NCBI RefSeq assembly: GCF_016907335.1 | Contig: NZ_JAFBBT010000001.1 | Coordinates: forward strand, 1,550,001-1,614,000 | Direction: 5' to 3' | Length of the DNA: 64,000 nt | DNA from: Curtobacterium herbarum | GTDB taxonomy: Bacteria; Actinomycetota; Actinomycetes; Actinomycetales; Microbacteriaceae | Shown here: in pieces, positions 45,595 to 55,162 of the stretch | How positions within the stretch are numbered: position 1 is the first letter of the stretch | Layout: the number at the start of each line of letters is the position of its first letter | Notes under the pieces: generated by a model | Database searches by the model: none | The model's input: only the letters and a program-made list of their open reading frames with translations | Told to the model about the DNA's origin: nothing | Made by a program: the position numbers and the translations under genes

Positions 45595-46224
45595 GTGTCT
45601 ACCAAGTCACGCACCCGCAGCAAGACCCGCCTGTCTCGCGCGCTCGGCATCCCGCTGACGCCGAAGGCGGCCCGTTACCTCGAGAAGCGCCCCTACGGCC
45701 CCGGTGAGCACGGCCGTACGCGCCGTCGTCAGGACAGCGACTACGCCGTCCGTCTCCGTGAGAAGCAGCGTCTGCGCGCCCAGTACGGCATCCGCGAGAA
45801 GCAGCTCCGCATCGTCTTCGAAGAGTCCCGCAAGGCCGCCGGTCTGACCGGTGAGAACCTCGTCGAGACCCTCGAGACGCGTCTGGACGCCCTCGTGCTC
45901 CGTGCCGGCTTCGCCCGCACCACCTCGCAGGCCCGCCAGCTGATCGTGCACCGTCACATCCTGGTCGACGGCAAGCTCGTCGACCGCCCCTCCTTCCGCG
46001 TCAAGGAGGGCCAGCTGATCCACGTCAAGCAGCGCTCCGAGTCGCTCGAGCCCTTCCAGGTCGCCGCTGCCGGTGGCCACCAGGAAGTCCTCCCGAAGGT
46101 CCCGGGCTACCTCGAGGTCGAGATCGACAAGCTCCAGGCTCGCCTGGTCCGTCGCCCGAAGCGCGCCGAGGTCCCCGTGACCTGTGAAGTGCAGCTCGTC
46201 GTCGAGTACTACGCAGCCCGCTGA
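45595..46224 (+). CDS. rpsD: 30S ribosomal protein S4
   Basis: 209 residues. Primary 16S-binding protein that nucleates 30S assembly. N-terminus STKSRTRSKTRLSRALGIPL, PYGPGEHGRTRRRQDSDYAV, then the S4 RNA-binding domain (ETRLDALVLRAGFARTTSQA, RQLIVHRHILVDGKLVDRPS). It lacks the zinc-binding cysteines of C+ S4 paralogues. GTG start with AAAAGGA upstream. As in many actinobacteria it stands alone near alaS, not in the alpha operon. Confidence 0.98.
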   Translation: MSTKSRTRSKTRLSRALGIPLTPKAARYLEKRPYGPGEHGRTRRRQDSDYAVRLREKQRLRAQYGIREKQLRIVFEESRKAAGLTGENLVETLETRLDALVLRAGFARTTSQARQLIVHRHILVDGKLVDRPSFRVKEGQLIHVKQRSESLEPFQVAAAGGHQEVLPKVPGYLEVEIDKLQARLVRRPKRAEVPVTCEVQLVVEYYAAR

Positions 46225-46240
46225 TCCCAGCAGCTGTGTG

Positions 46241-46278
46241 AACGGCGGGTCGTCCTCCTCGGAGGGCGGCCCGCCGTT
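46241..46278 (+). terminator. Terminator hairpin after rpsD
   Basis: 18-bp stem with two G-T pairs (46241-46258 with 46261-46278), 16 nt after the rpsD stop. Confidence 0.82.
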
Positions 46279-46292
46279 CTGCGTCCCCGCGC

Positions 46293-46298
46293 TACGCT
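46293..46298 (+). promoter_or_regulatory. Putative -10 box before the 46339 gene and alaS
   Basis: TACGCT, 40 nt before the GTG at 46339, after the rpsD terminator. Confidence 0.4.
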
Positions 46299-46338
46299 TG
46301 TCCGACGTGCGCTCCGGCGCACGCGAGAGGGAGGCACC

Positions 46339-46533
46339 GTGAAGCAGCTGTTCTTCGTCGCCGTCGGCGTGGTCATCGGGTTCGTCGCCGCACAGCGCGT
46401 CAGCCGGACGCCGTCCGCAGCGCACCTCCTCGCACAGGTCGACGCCCGGGCGAAGGCCTTCACGGGCGCCGTGGCCGACGGGTACCGCTCGCGTGAAGCC
46501 GAGCTGCGCCCGAACGGCCAGACGCCCACCTGA
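46339..46533 (+). CDS. Small single-pass membrane protein
   Basis: 64 residues: an N-terminal membrane helix (LFFVAVGVVIGFVAAQRV) and an amphipathic cytosolic helix (HLLAQVDARAKAFTGAVADG). GTG start with a strong GAGGGAGG site (46326-46333). It lies between rpsD and alaS, where many actinobacteria have one or two small membrane proteins; function unknown. A 47-nt gap leads to alaS. Confidence 0.82.
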   Translation: MKQLFFVAVGVVIGFVAAQRVSRTPSAAHLLAQVDARAKAFTGAVADGYRSREAELRPNGQTPT

Positions 46534-46580
46534 CCCACCCCGAGCCTCCCGTCCCCGCCACACGCCCTACAGGAAGCACC

Positions 46581-49238
46581 ATGCAGACCGCAGAGATCCG
46601 CCGTCGTTGGCTCCAGTTCTTCGGTGACCGCGGCCACACCGTCGTCCCGTCCGCGTCGCTCGTCTCGGACGACCCGTCGCTGCTGTTCACGGTGGCCGGC
46701 ATGGTGCCGTTCATCCCGTACCTGACCGGGCTGATCCCGGCGCCGTACCCGCGCGCGACGAGCGTCCAGAAGTGCATCCGCACGAACGACATCGAAGAGG
46801 TCGGCAAGACCCCGCGGCACGGCACGTTCTTCCAGATGAACGGCAACTTCTCGTTCGGGGACTACTTCAAGGAGCAGGCGATCGAGTACGCCTGGCAGTT
46901 CCTGACGAACCCGGAGTCCGACGGTGGGCTCGGGTTCTCGGCGGACGACCTGTGGGTCACGGTCTACGAAGAGGACGACGAGGCGATCGACTTCTGGAAG
47001 CGACACTCGACGCTGCCGGACGACCGCATCCAGCGCCTCGGCAAGGACACCAACTACTGGTCGACCGGGCAGCCCGGCCCGGCCGGCCCCTGCTCGGAGA
47101 TCTTCTTCGACCGCGGTCCCGAGTACGGCATCGACGGCGGCCCGGCGACCGACGACGACCGCTACGTCGAGATCTGGAACCTGGTCTTCATGCAGTACCA
47201 GATCGCCGACGTGCGATCGAAGTACGACTTCGAGATCACCGGCGAACTGCCGAACAAGAACATCGACACCGGCATGGGGCTCGAGCGCGTCGCCTTCATC
47301 AAGCAGGGCGTCGACAACATGTACGAGATCGACCAGGTCCGCCCGGTCCTCGACAAGGCCGCCGAGGTCTCCGGTCGTCGCTACGGCGCCGACCACGAGG
47401 ACGACGTCCGGATGCGGGTCATCGCCGACCACGTCCGCTCGGCGCTCATGCTCATCACCGACGGTGTCTCGCCGTCGAACGAGGGCCGCGGCTACATCCT
47501 CCGCCGCCTGCTCCGCCGCACGGTGCGCGCGATGCGGCTGCTCGGGGTCGAGGGCGCGACCTTCCCCCAGCTGTTCCCGGCGTCGCGTGACGCCATGCAG
47601 GACGCCTACCCCGAGGTCGACGAGCAGTACGACCGCATCGCCCGCATCGCCTACGCGGAAGAGGAGACGTTCCTCCGCACGCTCGCGCAGGGCACGACGA
47701 TCCTCGACGTCGCCGTCGACCGGGCCAAGCAGGACGGCCGCCCGTCGATCGGTGGCGACACCGCGTTCCTGCTGCACGACACGTTCGGCTTCCCGATCGA
47801 CCTGACGATGGAGATGGCGGAGGAGGCCGGCGTCCACGTCGACCGGTCCGCGTTCGAGACCCTCATGTCGGAGCAGCGCTCGCGTGCCAAGGCGGACGCG
47901 AAGAGCAAGAAGACCGCTCTCGCCGACCTCAGCGTCTACAGCGCGTTCCGGGCCGCGGGGGAGACCGTCTTCCTCGGCTACGACGCACTGCAGGCCGAGA
48001 GCCGGATCCTCGGTCTCATCGTCGACGGTCGGAGTGTCGACCGCGCGGCCGCCGGTGACATCGCCGAGGTCATCCTCGGGCAGACCACGCTCTACGCCGA
48101 GTCCGGCGGCCAGGACGCCGACCAGGGCTCGATCGTCGGCAACGGCTTCGACCTCGAGGTGCTCGACGTGCAGCGTCCGGTGTCCGGTCTCTGGAGCCAC
48201 ACCGTGCAGGTGCGCTCCGGCGAGGTCGGCGTCGGTGACCCCGCGACGACCCTGGTGGACGCCGAGTACCGCCGTGGTGCGACCCAGGCCCACTCGGCCA
48301 CGCACCTGGTGAACGCGGCGCTCCGCGACGTCCTCGGCCCGGAGGCGCTGCAGGCCGGTTCGTACAACAAGGCCGGCTACATGCGCCTGGACTTCTCCTG
48401 GAGCCAGCCGGTGTCGCTCGAGACCCGCACCGAGATCGAGGAGGTCGTGAACACCGCGATCCGCTCCGACCTCGAGGTCTCCACCCGCATCCTGCCGATC
48501 GACGACGCCAAGGCCCTCGGCGCACAGGCGCTGTTCGGCGAGAAGTACGGCGCCGAGGTCCGCATGGTCGACATCGGCGGTCCGTGGTCCCGCGAGCTCT
48601 GCGGTGGCATCCACGTGGCCTCCAGCGCCCAGGTCGGCCTCGTCAACCTGGTCGGCGAGTCCAGCGTCGGGTCGACCAACCGCCGCGTCGAGGCCCTCGT
48701 CGGACTCGAGGGCTTCCGTGAGCTCGCCGTCGAGCGGACCATCGTGTCCCAGCTCTCGAGCGCGCTCAAGGCGCCGCGCGACGATCTGCCGGGCCGTGTG
48801 CAGTCCCTGCTCGAGGACCTGAAGTCCGCCCAGAAGCGGATCGCCGAGTTCGAGTCGGCGAACCTGCAGCAGCGCGTGCCGACGATCGCCCGGACGGCCG
48901 AGCGGGTCGGTGCCGTGGCACTCGTCGCGCAGGTCGTCGACGGACTGTCCTCGGGCGACGACCTGCGTGCCCTCGCCACCGGCGTCCGCGGCCAGCTCGG
49001 CTCCGACGCGGCCGTGGTCGTGCTCGGTGCCGTCGTCGGCGGCAAGCCGGTCGTGATCGTCGCGACGAACGACGCCGCCCGTGCCGCCGGCGTCCAGGCG
49101 GGCCCGCTCGCCAAGGAGGCCGCCGGTGTCCTCGGCGGTGGTGGCGGCGGCAAGCCGGACCTCGCGCAGGGTGGTGGCACCGACGTGTCGGCGCTGCCCG
49201 CGGCCCTCCGCGCCGTGTCCGACCGTATCGCGGCCTGA
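46581..49238 (+). CDS. alaS: Alanyl-tRNA synthetase
   Basis: 885 residues. Charges tRNA-Ala and edits mischarged Ser/Gly. Class II catalytic domain: FTVAGMVPFIPYLTG, ATSVQKCIRTNDIEEVGKT, HGTFFQMNGNFSFGDYFK, GLERVAFIKQGVDNMYEID. Editing domain zinc sites: AHSATHLVNAALRDVLG and RELCGGIHVASS. The C-terminal C-Ala domain ends with the glycine-rich LGGGGGGKPDLAQGGG. ATG with AGGAAG upstream. ruvX follows after 2 nt. Confidence 0.98.
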   Translation: MQTAEIRRRWLQFFGDRGHTVVPSASLVSDDPSLLFTVAGMVPFIPYLTGLIPAPYPRATSVQKCIRTNDIEEVGKTPRHGTFFQMNGNFSFGDYFKEQAIEYAWQFLTNPESDGGLGFSADDLWVTVYEEDDEAIDFWKRHSTLPDDRIQRLGKDTNYWSTGQPGPAGPCSEIFFDRGPEYGIDGGPATDDDRYVEIWNLVFMQYQIADVRSKYDFEITGELPNKNIDTGMGLERVAFIKQGVDNMYEIDQVRPVLDKAAEVSGRRYGADHEDDVRMRVIADHVRSALMLITDGVSPSNEGRGYILRRLLRRTVRAMRLLGVEGATFPQLFPASRDAMQDAYPEVDEQYDRIARIAYAEEETFLRTLAQGTTILDVAVDRAKQDGRPSIGGDTAFLLHDTFGFPIDLTMEMAEEAGVHVDRSAFETLMSEQRSRAKADAKSKKTALADLSVYSAFRAAGETVFLGYDALQAESRILGLIVDGRSVDRAAAGDIAEVILGQTTLYAESGGQDADQGSIVGNGFDLEVLDVQRPVSGLWSHTVQVRSGEVGVGDPATTLVDAEYRRGATQAHSATHLVNAALRDVLGPEALQAGSYNKAGYMRLDFSWSQPVSLETRTEIEEVVNTAIRSDLEVSTRILPIDDAKALGAQALFGEKYGAEVRMVDIGGPWSRELCGGIHVASSAQVGLVNLVGESSVGSTNRRVEALVGLEGFRELAVERTIVSQLSSALKAPRDDLPGRVQSLLEDLKSAQKRIAEFESANLQQRVPTIARTAERVGAVALVAQVVDGLSSGDDLRALATGVRGQLGSDAAVVVLGAVVGGKPVVIVATNDAARAAGVQAGPLAKEAAGVLGGGGGGKPDLAQGGGTDVSALPAALRAVSDRIAA

Positions 49239-49240
49239 CG

Positions 49241-49690
49241 GTGGTGATCCGCTCCGGGCGCCGGCTCGGCATCGACGTCGGCCGCGCCCGGATCGGTGTT
49301 GCCGTGTGCGACCGGGACGGGTTCATCGCGACCCCGGTGGAGACCGTTCGTCGTGACGACTCCGCCGACCTCCGCCGGATCCTGGCGATCGCGGACGAGT
49401 ACGACGTGCTCGAGGTCGTCGTCGGTCTGCCGCTCTCGATGTCCGGCGGGGACACCCCGTCGACCACCGACGCCCGGGCGTTCGCGGCGCGGATCGCGGC
49501 GCACCGGCCGGTGCGCCTGGTGGATGAACGGCTGTCGACGGTCACCGCGCAGCGCGGGCTGCACCAGGCGGGGAAGAACACGAAGAAGTCCCGGGCCGTG
49601 ATCGACCAAGCGGCCGCTGTTATCATTCTGCAACATGCGCTCGACCACGAGCGCGCAGCAGGCGCCCCACCCGGGGCCGAACTCCCCTGA
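49241..49690 (+). CDS. ruvX: RuvX/YqgF-type Holliday junction resolvase homologue
   Basis: 149 residues with an RNase H-like fold. Conserved GIDVGRARIGVAVCDRDG, VVGLPLSMSG, VDERLSTVTAQ and KSRAVIDQAAAVIIL, including the acidic residues of the metal site. Homologues process 16S rRNA 5' ends or resolve Holliday junctions. GTG start 2 nt after the alaS stop, the normal alaS-ruvX-mltG order. Confidence 0.94.
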   Translation: MVIRSGRRLGIDVGRARIGVAVCDRDGFIATPVETVRRDDSADLRRILAIADEYDVLEVVVGLPLSMSGGDTPSTTDARAFAARIAAHRPVRLVDERLSTVTAQRGLHQAGKNTKKSRAVIDQAAAVIILQHALDHERAAGAPPGAELP

Positions 49691-49762
49691 CAGCTGCCCT
49701 CCCGGACCCGCCCCAGCGCCTCCGGAGCCGCCCGGGGTTCCCGACCGAGAGACCGAGGACCG

Positions 49763-51520
49763 TTGGCAGACGATCTGGACTGGAACGCGATCATCGCGCC
49801 CGGCAGCGACGCCGAGCGCAGTGACCGCCCCGGACCCCGCCGAGGCGAGGGACCCACCGAGACACCCACGGAGGACCCGCCGCTCTCGCGTCGGGAAGCC
49901 CGAGCCGCACGGGCGCGAGCCGAAGCGGCCGCCCGTCCCGACAGCGCACGTCCGGACAGCGCCCGTCCCGACGGCGCCCGTCCGGACAGCGCCCGTCCCG
50001 ACGGCGCCCGTCCCGACAGCACGCTGTCCGACGACGCCCAGGCAGAGCCAGCCCGGACACGGTCAGCACCGACCGGCGGGTTCCCGGCCGACGATGCCGG
50101 GAGGCCCGCCCCCCGCCCCGTCGCCGGCCCGGCTCCCACGGACGCCGACGTCCACCCCGACGTGCACGCCCTGCTCGGCGGCTCGCTCACCAGCGACCCC
50201 GTCGCGGACGGTGCCGGCGGTGCGGCGGTCGACGTCGACGACGACCAGCCCGCGCGGCGACGCGGCACGTGGCAGGGGGTCGACGGCGAAGCCGCCGCCG
50301 ACGCCCCAACGGACGCTCACGGCACCGGCGGTACCGGCGGTACCGGCGGTACCGGTGACGACGGCCGCGGTGGCCGTGGCCGTGGCGGCGACGACCGCGG
50401 CCGACGTGGCGGACGTGGGCGTGCCTCCCGGCCGTCCCGCGACGAGCGCCCACCGCGCCGCAAGGGCCCGATCATCGCGGGAGTCGTCATCGTGGCGATC
50501 GTGGTCGCCGGCGGCGCGGTCGCCTACGACTTCGCCGCCCCGAAGATCCAGGCGATCGCCAGCGCGATCTCCGGCGCCCAGGAGAGCGACGACTACACCG
50601 GTGACGGCACCTCGAAGGTGACGATCACGATCAAGGACGGCGACATCGGTGAGGACGTCGCGGCGACGCTGCAGCGGAGCGGCGTGGTGAAGACCTCGAA
50701 GGTCTTCTACCAGCTCCTGCTCTCGTCCCCGAACGTGCAGTTCCAGCCCGGCTCGTACTCGCTCCGGAAGAAGATGAGCTCGAAGGCCGCGCTGACCGCG
50801 CTGCAGGACAAGTCCAACCGCGTCGAGGATCCGTCGATCGTGATCCCCGAGGGCACCGCCCTGAAGGACATCGAGGCCGGCATGGTCTCGAAGGCCGGAC
50901 TGAGCAAGGCCGACGTCGACGCGGCCGCGAAGGACGTCTCCGCCTACGGGCTGCCCTCCGGTGTCACCACGCTCGAGGGCTGGCTGTTCCCCGCCACGTA
51001 CCCGATCAACCCGAAGTGGACGGCGGAGCAGTACTTCCAGACCATGGTCGACACCATGAAGCAGCACCTGAAGGCCGCCGGCGTCGCCGAGGCCGACCAG
51101 GAGCGCGTGGTCGTCTTCGCGTCGCTCGTGCAGAAGGAGGCCGGTCTCGCGGCCGACTACCCGAAGGTCGCCCGGGTGTTCCAGAACCGACTCGACGACG
51201 GGATGCTGCTGCAGTCCGACGCGACGGTCGCCTACGGCACGGGGAACACGCACCGTGTCACGACGACGGATGACGAGCGCGCGGACAAGTCCAACCCGTA
51301 CAACACCTACCAGCACGAGGGGTTGCCGCCGGCGCCGATCTCCAACCCGGGGGACCTCGCCATCACCGCCGTGACGAAGATGGCGACCGGCAACTGGCAC
51401 TACTTCGTGACGGTGAACCTGGAGACCGGGGAGACGGTGTTCTCGGACACGCTGGCGCAGCACGAGGTGGCCGTGAAGCAGTTCCAGGCCTGGTTGCGGG
51501 CACACCCCGACTACCAGTAG
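49763..51520 (+). CDS. mltG: Endolytic murein transglycosylase MltG
   Basis: 585 residues. Cleaves nascent glycan strands at the membrane and so sets strand length. A long cytosolic N-terminus (about 235 residues, charged, with RPDSA/RPDGA repeats and a GGTGGTGGTG stretch) precedes one membrane helix (GPIIAGVVIVAIVVAGGAVA). The YceG domain follows, with the LysM-like part (KVTITIKDGDIGEDVAATLQ) and catalytic Glu in FASLVQKEAGLAADYPKVA. The start is TTG at 49763 (LADDLDWNAII, read as Met); no nearby ATG/GTG fits better. 72 nt after ruvX. Confidence 0.92.
   Translation: MADDLDWNAIIAPGSDAERSDRPGPRRGEGPTETPTEDPPLSRREARAARARAEAAARPDSARPDSARPDGARPDSARPDGARPDSTLSDDAQAEPARTRSAPTGGFPADDAGRPAPRPVAGPAPTDADVHPDVHALLGGSLTSDPVADGAGGAAVDVDDDQPARRRGTWQGVDGEAAADAPTDAHGTGGTGGTGGTGDDGRGGRGRGGDDRGRRGGRGRASRPSRDERPPRRKGPIIAGVVIVAIVVAGGAVAYDFAAPKIQAIASAISGAQESDDYTGDGTSKVTITIKDGDIGEDVAATLQRSGVVKTSKVFYQLLLSSPNVQFQPGSYSLRKKMSSKAALTALQDKSNRVEDPSIVIPEGTALKDIEAGMVSKAGLSKADVDAAAKDVSAYGLPSGVTTLEGWLFPATYPINPKWTAEQYFQTMVDTMKQHLKAAGVAEADQERVVVFASLVQKEAGLAADYPKVARVFQNRLDDGMLLQSDATVAYGTGNTHRVTTTDDERADKSNPYNTYQHEGLPPAPISNPGDLAITAVTKMATGNWHYFVTVNLETGETVFSDTLAQHEVAVKQFQAWLRAHPDYQ
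49934..50023 (+). repeat. Intragenic 15-bp tandem repeat in mltG
   Basis: Six head-to-tail copies of CGTCCCGACAGCGCC-type units encoding RPDSA/RPDGA in the cytosolic tail of MltG. Likely variable in copy number. Confidence 0.8.
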
Positions 51521-51618
51521 TCGGTCGGACCACCAGCAGGACCTCGCGGCGGGCGACGGTCGGTGCACCTCGCGGAGCGCCGGACGTCGCCCGTCGTCGC
51601 TGTGGGAGGATGGCGGTC

Positions 51619-52230
51619 ATGCTGCCTTCGTCGACCTCCGGTGGACAGCCGTCCGCCGTGGTCCGGCCGATCGTCGTGATCGGCCCGATGGGCGCCGGCA
51701 AGTCGAGCGTCGGACGCCGGGTCGCGAAGGCCCTCGGCGTGCCGTTCACCGACACCGACCGGGTCATCGTCCGCGAGCACGGCCCGATCCCGCAGCTCTT
51801 CGCCGACCGCGGTGAGTCGGCGTTCCGTGAGCTCGAGGCCGCCGCGGTCCGTCAGGCCGTGCAGACCGGCGGGGTCGTCTCGGTCGGCGGGGGAGCGGTC
51901 ATGCACCCGGACACCCGCGCCGCGATGACGGGTGCCCACGTGGTCCTGCTCACCGTGACGGCCGAGGCCGTCGCCGCGCGGATCGTCGGCAGCGACCGGC
52001 CGCTCATCGCCGCCGGTGGCATCGCGGCGTGGCAGCGCATCCTCGACGAGCGGGCGGCGACCTACGCCGAGCTCGCCCACGTCGTGTTCGACACCTCGCG
52101 CCGGCCGATGTCCCGCGTCGCCGACGACGTCGTCGCCTGGGTCCGCAGCACCGCGGAAACGGTCGGCACGCCGACGACCGCAGCGTCCGCCACCGCACCA
52201 CCTCCCACCTCCGACGAAGGAGCACCGTGA
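51619..52230 (+). CDS. aroK: Shikimate kinase
   Basis: 203 residues. Phosphorylates shikimate in aromatic amino acid synthesis. P-loop GPMGAGKSSVGRR, shikimate-binding DTDR (FTDTDRVIV), RGESAFRELE, VVSVGGGAVM and the lid Arg in SDRPLIAAGG. The C-terminal 20 residues are Ala/Thr/Pro-rich. ATG 51619 is preferred over the in-frame ATG 51610 because GGGAGGA (51604-51610) would be its binding site. The stop overlaps the aroB GTG. aroE and aroC, often upstream, are not here. Confidence 0.95.
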   Translation: MLPSSTSGGQPSAVVRPIVVIGPMGAGKSSVGRRVAKALGVPFTDTDRVIVREHGPIPQLFADRGESAFRELEAAAVRQAVQTGGVVSVGGGAVMHPDTRAAMTGAHVVLLTVTAEAVAARIVGSDRPLIAAGGIAAWQRILDERAATYAELAHVVFDTSRRPMSRVADDVVAWVRSTAETVGTPTTAASATAPPPTSDEGAP

Positions 52231-53324
52231 CCGAGCCGACCCTGCCCGAGGGCACCACCGAGATCCGCGTCGGCGGCCAGGACGGCTACGTCGTCGCGGT
52301 CGGCAACGGCCTGCTGCCCTCGGTCCCCGCCCTGCTCGGCCCGCGCGTGGCGAAGGTCCTCATCGTGCACGCGCCGACCCTGGGCGCCCGTGCCGAGGAC
52401 CTCCGCCAGCTGCTCGTCGCCGCCGGGCTCGAGGCCCTCATCGCCGAGGTGCCCGACGCCGAGGCCGCCAAGCGCATCGAGGTCGCCTCGTTCTGCTGGC
52501 AGGTCATGGGCCAGTCGGACTTCACCCGGACCGACGCCGTGATCGGCCTGGGCGGCGGTGCGGTCACCGACCTCGCCGGCTTCGTCGCCGCCACCTGGCT
52601 GCGCGGGGTGCCGTACCTGTCGATGCCGACGACGGTCCTCGGCCTGGTCGACGCGAGCGTCGGCGGCAAGACCGGCATCAACACGAACGAGGGCAAGAAC
52701 CTGGTCGGTGCCTTCGCTGCTCCCCGTGCCGTGGTCGGCGACCTCGACCTGCTCCGCAGCCTGCCGCGGAACGAGATCCTGGCGGGCTTCGCCGAGATCG
52801 TGAAGGCCGGGTTCATCGCCGTCCCGGAGATCCTCGACGTGATCGAGGCGGACGTCGACCGTGTGACCGACCCGACGACGCCGGAGTTCCGGCGCGTCGT
52901 CGAGCTCGCGATCGAGCTGAAGGCCCAGGTGGTGTCCGAGGACTTCACCGAGCAGGGCCGCCGTGAGGTCCTCAACTACGGCCACACCCTCGGGCACGCG
53001 ATCGAGCACGCCGAGCGGTACCAGTGGCGGCACGGTGCGGCGATCGCGGTCGGCATGGTGTTCGCCGCCGAGCTCGCGCGCCTCACCGGGCACCTGGACG
53101 ACGCCACGGTCGACCGGCACCGCTCGATCCTGGACTCCCTGTCCCTGCCGACGACGTACCCCCTCGGTCGCTGGCAGAGCCTGCTGGCGACGATGCGCCG
53201 CGACAAGAAGGCGCGCGCCGGCATGCTCCGGTTCATCATCCTCGACGCGGTCGGCAAGCCGGTCACGCTCGAGGGCCCGGAGGACCACCTGCTCTTCACC
53301 GCCTACCAAGAGGTCGGCGCCTGA
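52227..53324 (+). CDS. aroB: 3-dehydroquinate synthase
   Basis: 365 residues. NAD- and metal-dependent cyclisation of DAHP to 3-dehydroquinate. GLGGGAVTDLAGFVAATW (NAD binding), LGLVDASVGGKTGIN, and metal-ligand NYGHTLGHAIEHAERYQWRHG are intact. GTG at 52227 overlaps the aroK stop (GTGA) and has GAAGGA upstream, so aroKB form a coupled pair. Confidence 0.97.
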   Translation: MTEPTLPEGTTEIRVGGQDGYVVAVGNGLLPSVPALLGPRVAKVLIVHAPTLGARAEDLRQLLVAAGLEALIAEVPDAEAAKRIEVASFCWQVMGQSDFTRTDAVIGLGGGAVTDLAGFVAATWLRGVPYLSMPTTVLGLVDASVGGKTGINTNEGKNLVGAFAAPRAVVGDLDLLRSLPRNEILAGFAEIVKAGFIAVPEILDVIEADVDRVTDPTTPEFRRVVELAIELKAQVVSEDFTEQGRREVLNYGHTLGHAIEHAERYQWRHGAAIAVGMVFAAELARLTGHLDDATVDRHRSILDSLSLPTTYPLGRWQSLLATMRRDKKARAGMLRFIILDAVGKPVTLEGPEDHLLFTAYQEVGA

Positions 53325-53333
53325 GCGTCTGAC

Positions 53334-53359
53334 CGCCGGGTCGTGCCCGGGACCCGGCG
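53334..53359 (+). terminator. Weak terminator hairpin after aroB
   Basis: 9-bp stem (53334-53342 with 53351-53359) with an 8-nt loop, 10 nt after the aroB stop. Confidence 0.45.
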
Positions 53360-53387
53360 CGCCCCGCTGGACCCCAGGCCGGCGGAG

Positions 53388-53393
53388 CAGACT
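53388..53393 (+). promoter_or_regulatory. Putative -10 box for leaderless UbiB-family gene
   Basis: CAGACT (one mismatch to TANNNT) ends 6 nt before the GTG at 53400. Confidence 0.35.
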
Positions 53394-53399
53394 GGCGGG

Positions 53400-55091
53400 G
53401 TGCCCAACCCGCCCCGCCTCAGCGACTTCTCCCCCCAGCAACGTCAGGAGCCCTCGGGGTTCCGGAGTCGGGGCCGTCGCTTCGCGGAGGTCCTCGGCAT
53501 CGCCCGACGGCACTCGTTGCTGCCCTTCCGGCGGCTCGACTTCTCGCACGACCCGGCGACGTCGGACCTCCGCCGCAGCCAGGCCGACCACCTGCGCCGT
53601 GCCCTCGAGGAGGCCGGCGGCGGCTTCGTGAAGATGGGCCAGCTCCTCTCGACCCGCGACGACCTGCTGCCGGAGGAGTGGACCGAGGAACTCGCGCACC
53701 TGCAGCGGAACGTCCGCCCCGCCGCGCCCGAAGAGGTCACGGCGCTGCTCGAGGCCGAACTCGGTGCGCCGGTGGCCCGGGTCTTCGCGTCGTTCGACCC
53801 CGAGCCGGTCGCCGCGGCGTCGATCGCGCAGGTGCACCGCGCCCGTCTGACCGACGGCACCGCGGTGGCCGTGAAGGTCCAGCGCCCGGGTATCGACGCC
53901 GCCGTCCGCCGTGACGTCGACATCGCGCTCCGAGCCGTGCGGTTCCTGACCCGGACCTCGGCGCAGGCCCGTCAGCTCGGTATCGTCCAGGTCGCCGAGC
54001 AGTACGGCGCCGACCTGATCCGGCAGGTCGACTTCTCCGCCGAGCTCCGGAACCTCGAGTCGCTCCGTGCCGCGCAGGCCCGCAGCGCCCGGCCCGACGA
54101 GGTCCGGTTCCCGGAGCCGTACCGCGACCTGTCGAGCCGCCGCGTGCTCGTGATGGAGTTCCTGGAGGGCGACACCCTCAGCGCGATCCGCGCCGAGCGC
54201 TCGGACCGCGACCTCGACGAGCCGATGCGCTCGATCCTCCGCTCGTTCCTCCGCCAGGTCGTCTTCGACGGCGTCTACCACGCGGACCTGCACCCGGGGA
54301 ACGTGCTGGTGCTGCCCGACGGGCGGCCGGCGCTCATCGACTTCGGGTCGGTCGGGAGGCTCGACCCGGCTCTCCGGGACACGGTCCAGGAACTGCTGGC
54401 CGCGTACCTGCAGGACGACACGTCGCGTATCGCCGACGCGGTGCTCCGGATGGCGCCGGTCCAGAACGTGGAGGACGAGGCGGACTTCCGTCGCGACATG
54501 GCCCGGTTCGTCGCCGAGGAGCTCGGCCCGGGTGCCCGGATCGGGGTCGAGACGGTCGACGACGCCGTCGAGGTGTTCGGCCGCTACCGCCTCCGCGCAC
54601 CGGCGGACTTCGTGGCGGCGGCCCGGGCGCTCGCGATCTTCGAGGGCACGCTCCGCACCCTGACCCCGTCCTTCGACCTGCTCGAGGAGTCGCGCGGACT
54701 CGCGGCCGAGCAGATCCGCGACCAGCTGCGACCCGAGGCCATCCGCGGCGTCCTGGTCCGCGAGCTGTTCGGGCTCGTCACCTCGGCGCGCCGGTTGCCC
54801 CGGCGGATCGACAAGATCACCGAGGCGGTGGAGGCGGGCAAGCTGTCGGTGAACATCCGCCTGCTGAGCGACCGTCGGGACCGCCAGACGGTGTCGGGCA
54901 TGATCCGTCGGGTGCTGCTCGTGCTCCTGGGAGCCGGGGCGGGCCTCCTGTCCGTCGTCTACCTCGCCGAGCCGGTGCGCCCGACCGCGGTCATCTCGAC
55001 GCTCGTCGCCGGGGCCCTGCTCGGTGGCACCAGCGTCGTGCTGCTCGTCTGGGCGGCGGTCGACGCCTGGGTCGCGCGCCGACGGCAGTAG
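53400..55091 (+). CDS. ABC1/UbiB-family atypical kinase
   Basis: 563 residues. KxGQ-type motif [16 protein letters not shown], an Ala-rich nucleotide loop [22 protein letters not shown] (Lys), [11 protein letters not shown] and LIDFGSVG, then two C-terminal membrane helices ([18 protein letters not shown] and [20 protein letters not shown]). UbiB-like proteins support isoprenoid quinone synthesis or lipid handling, probably as ATPases rather than protein kinases. GTG 53400 is chosen from the spacing to CAGACT; a GTG at 53343 is in frame. efp follows separately. Confidence 0.92.
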   Translation: MPNPPRLSDFSPQQRQEPSGFRSRGRRFAEVLGIARRHSLLPFRRLDFSHDPATSDLRRSQADHLRRALEEAGGGFVKMGQLLSTRDDLLPEEWTEELAHLQRNVRPAAPEEVTALLEAELGAPVARVFASFDPEPVAAASIAQVHRARLTDGTAVAVKVQRPGIDAAVRRDVDIALRAVRFLTRTSAQARQLGIVQVAEQYGADLIRQVDFSAELRNLESLRAAQARSARPDEVRFPEPYRDLSSRRVLVMEFLEGDTLSAIRAERSDRDLDEPMRSILRSFLRQVVFDGVYHADLHPGNVLVLPDGRPALIDFGSVGRLDPALRDTVQELLAAYLQDDTSRIADAVLRMAPVQNVEDEADFRRDMARFVAEELGPGARIGVETVDDAVEVFGRYRLRAPADFVAAARALAIFEGTLRTLTPSFDLLEESRGLAAEQIRDQLRPEAIRGVLVRELFGLVTSARRLPRRIDKITEAVEAGKLSVNIRLLSDRRDRQTVSGMIRRVLLVLLGAGAGLLSVVYLAEPVRPTAVISTLVAGALLGGTSVVLLVWAAVDAWVARRRQ

Positions 55092-55100
55092 CCCGTCCGC

Positions 55101-55106
55101 TACACT
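55101..55106 (+). promoter_or_regulatory. Putative -10 box of efp
   Basis: TACACT, 56 nt before the efp ATG. Confidence 0.5.
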
Positions 55107-55162
55107 CGTCCGGGGCTCCACGAGCCCGGGAAACCTTCACAACACCATCGAACGGAAGACCA

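Noticed and set aside
51550..51593. Possible terminator between mltG and aroK (9-bp stem, 26-nt loop)
   Set aside because: Loop too long and stem short compared with the other hairpins of the window; not listed as a feature.
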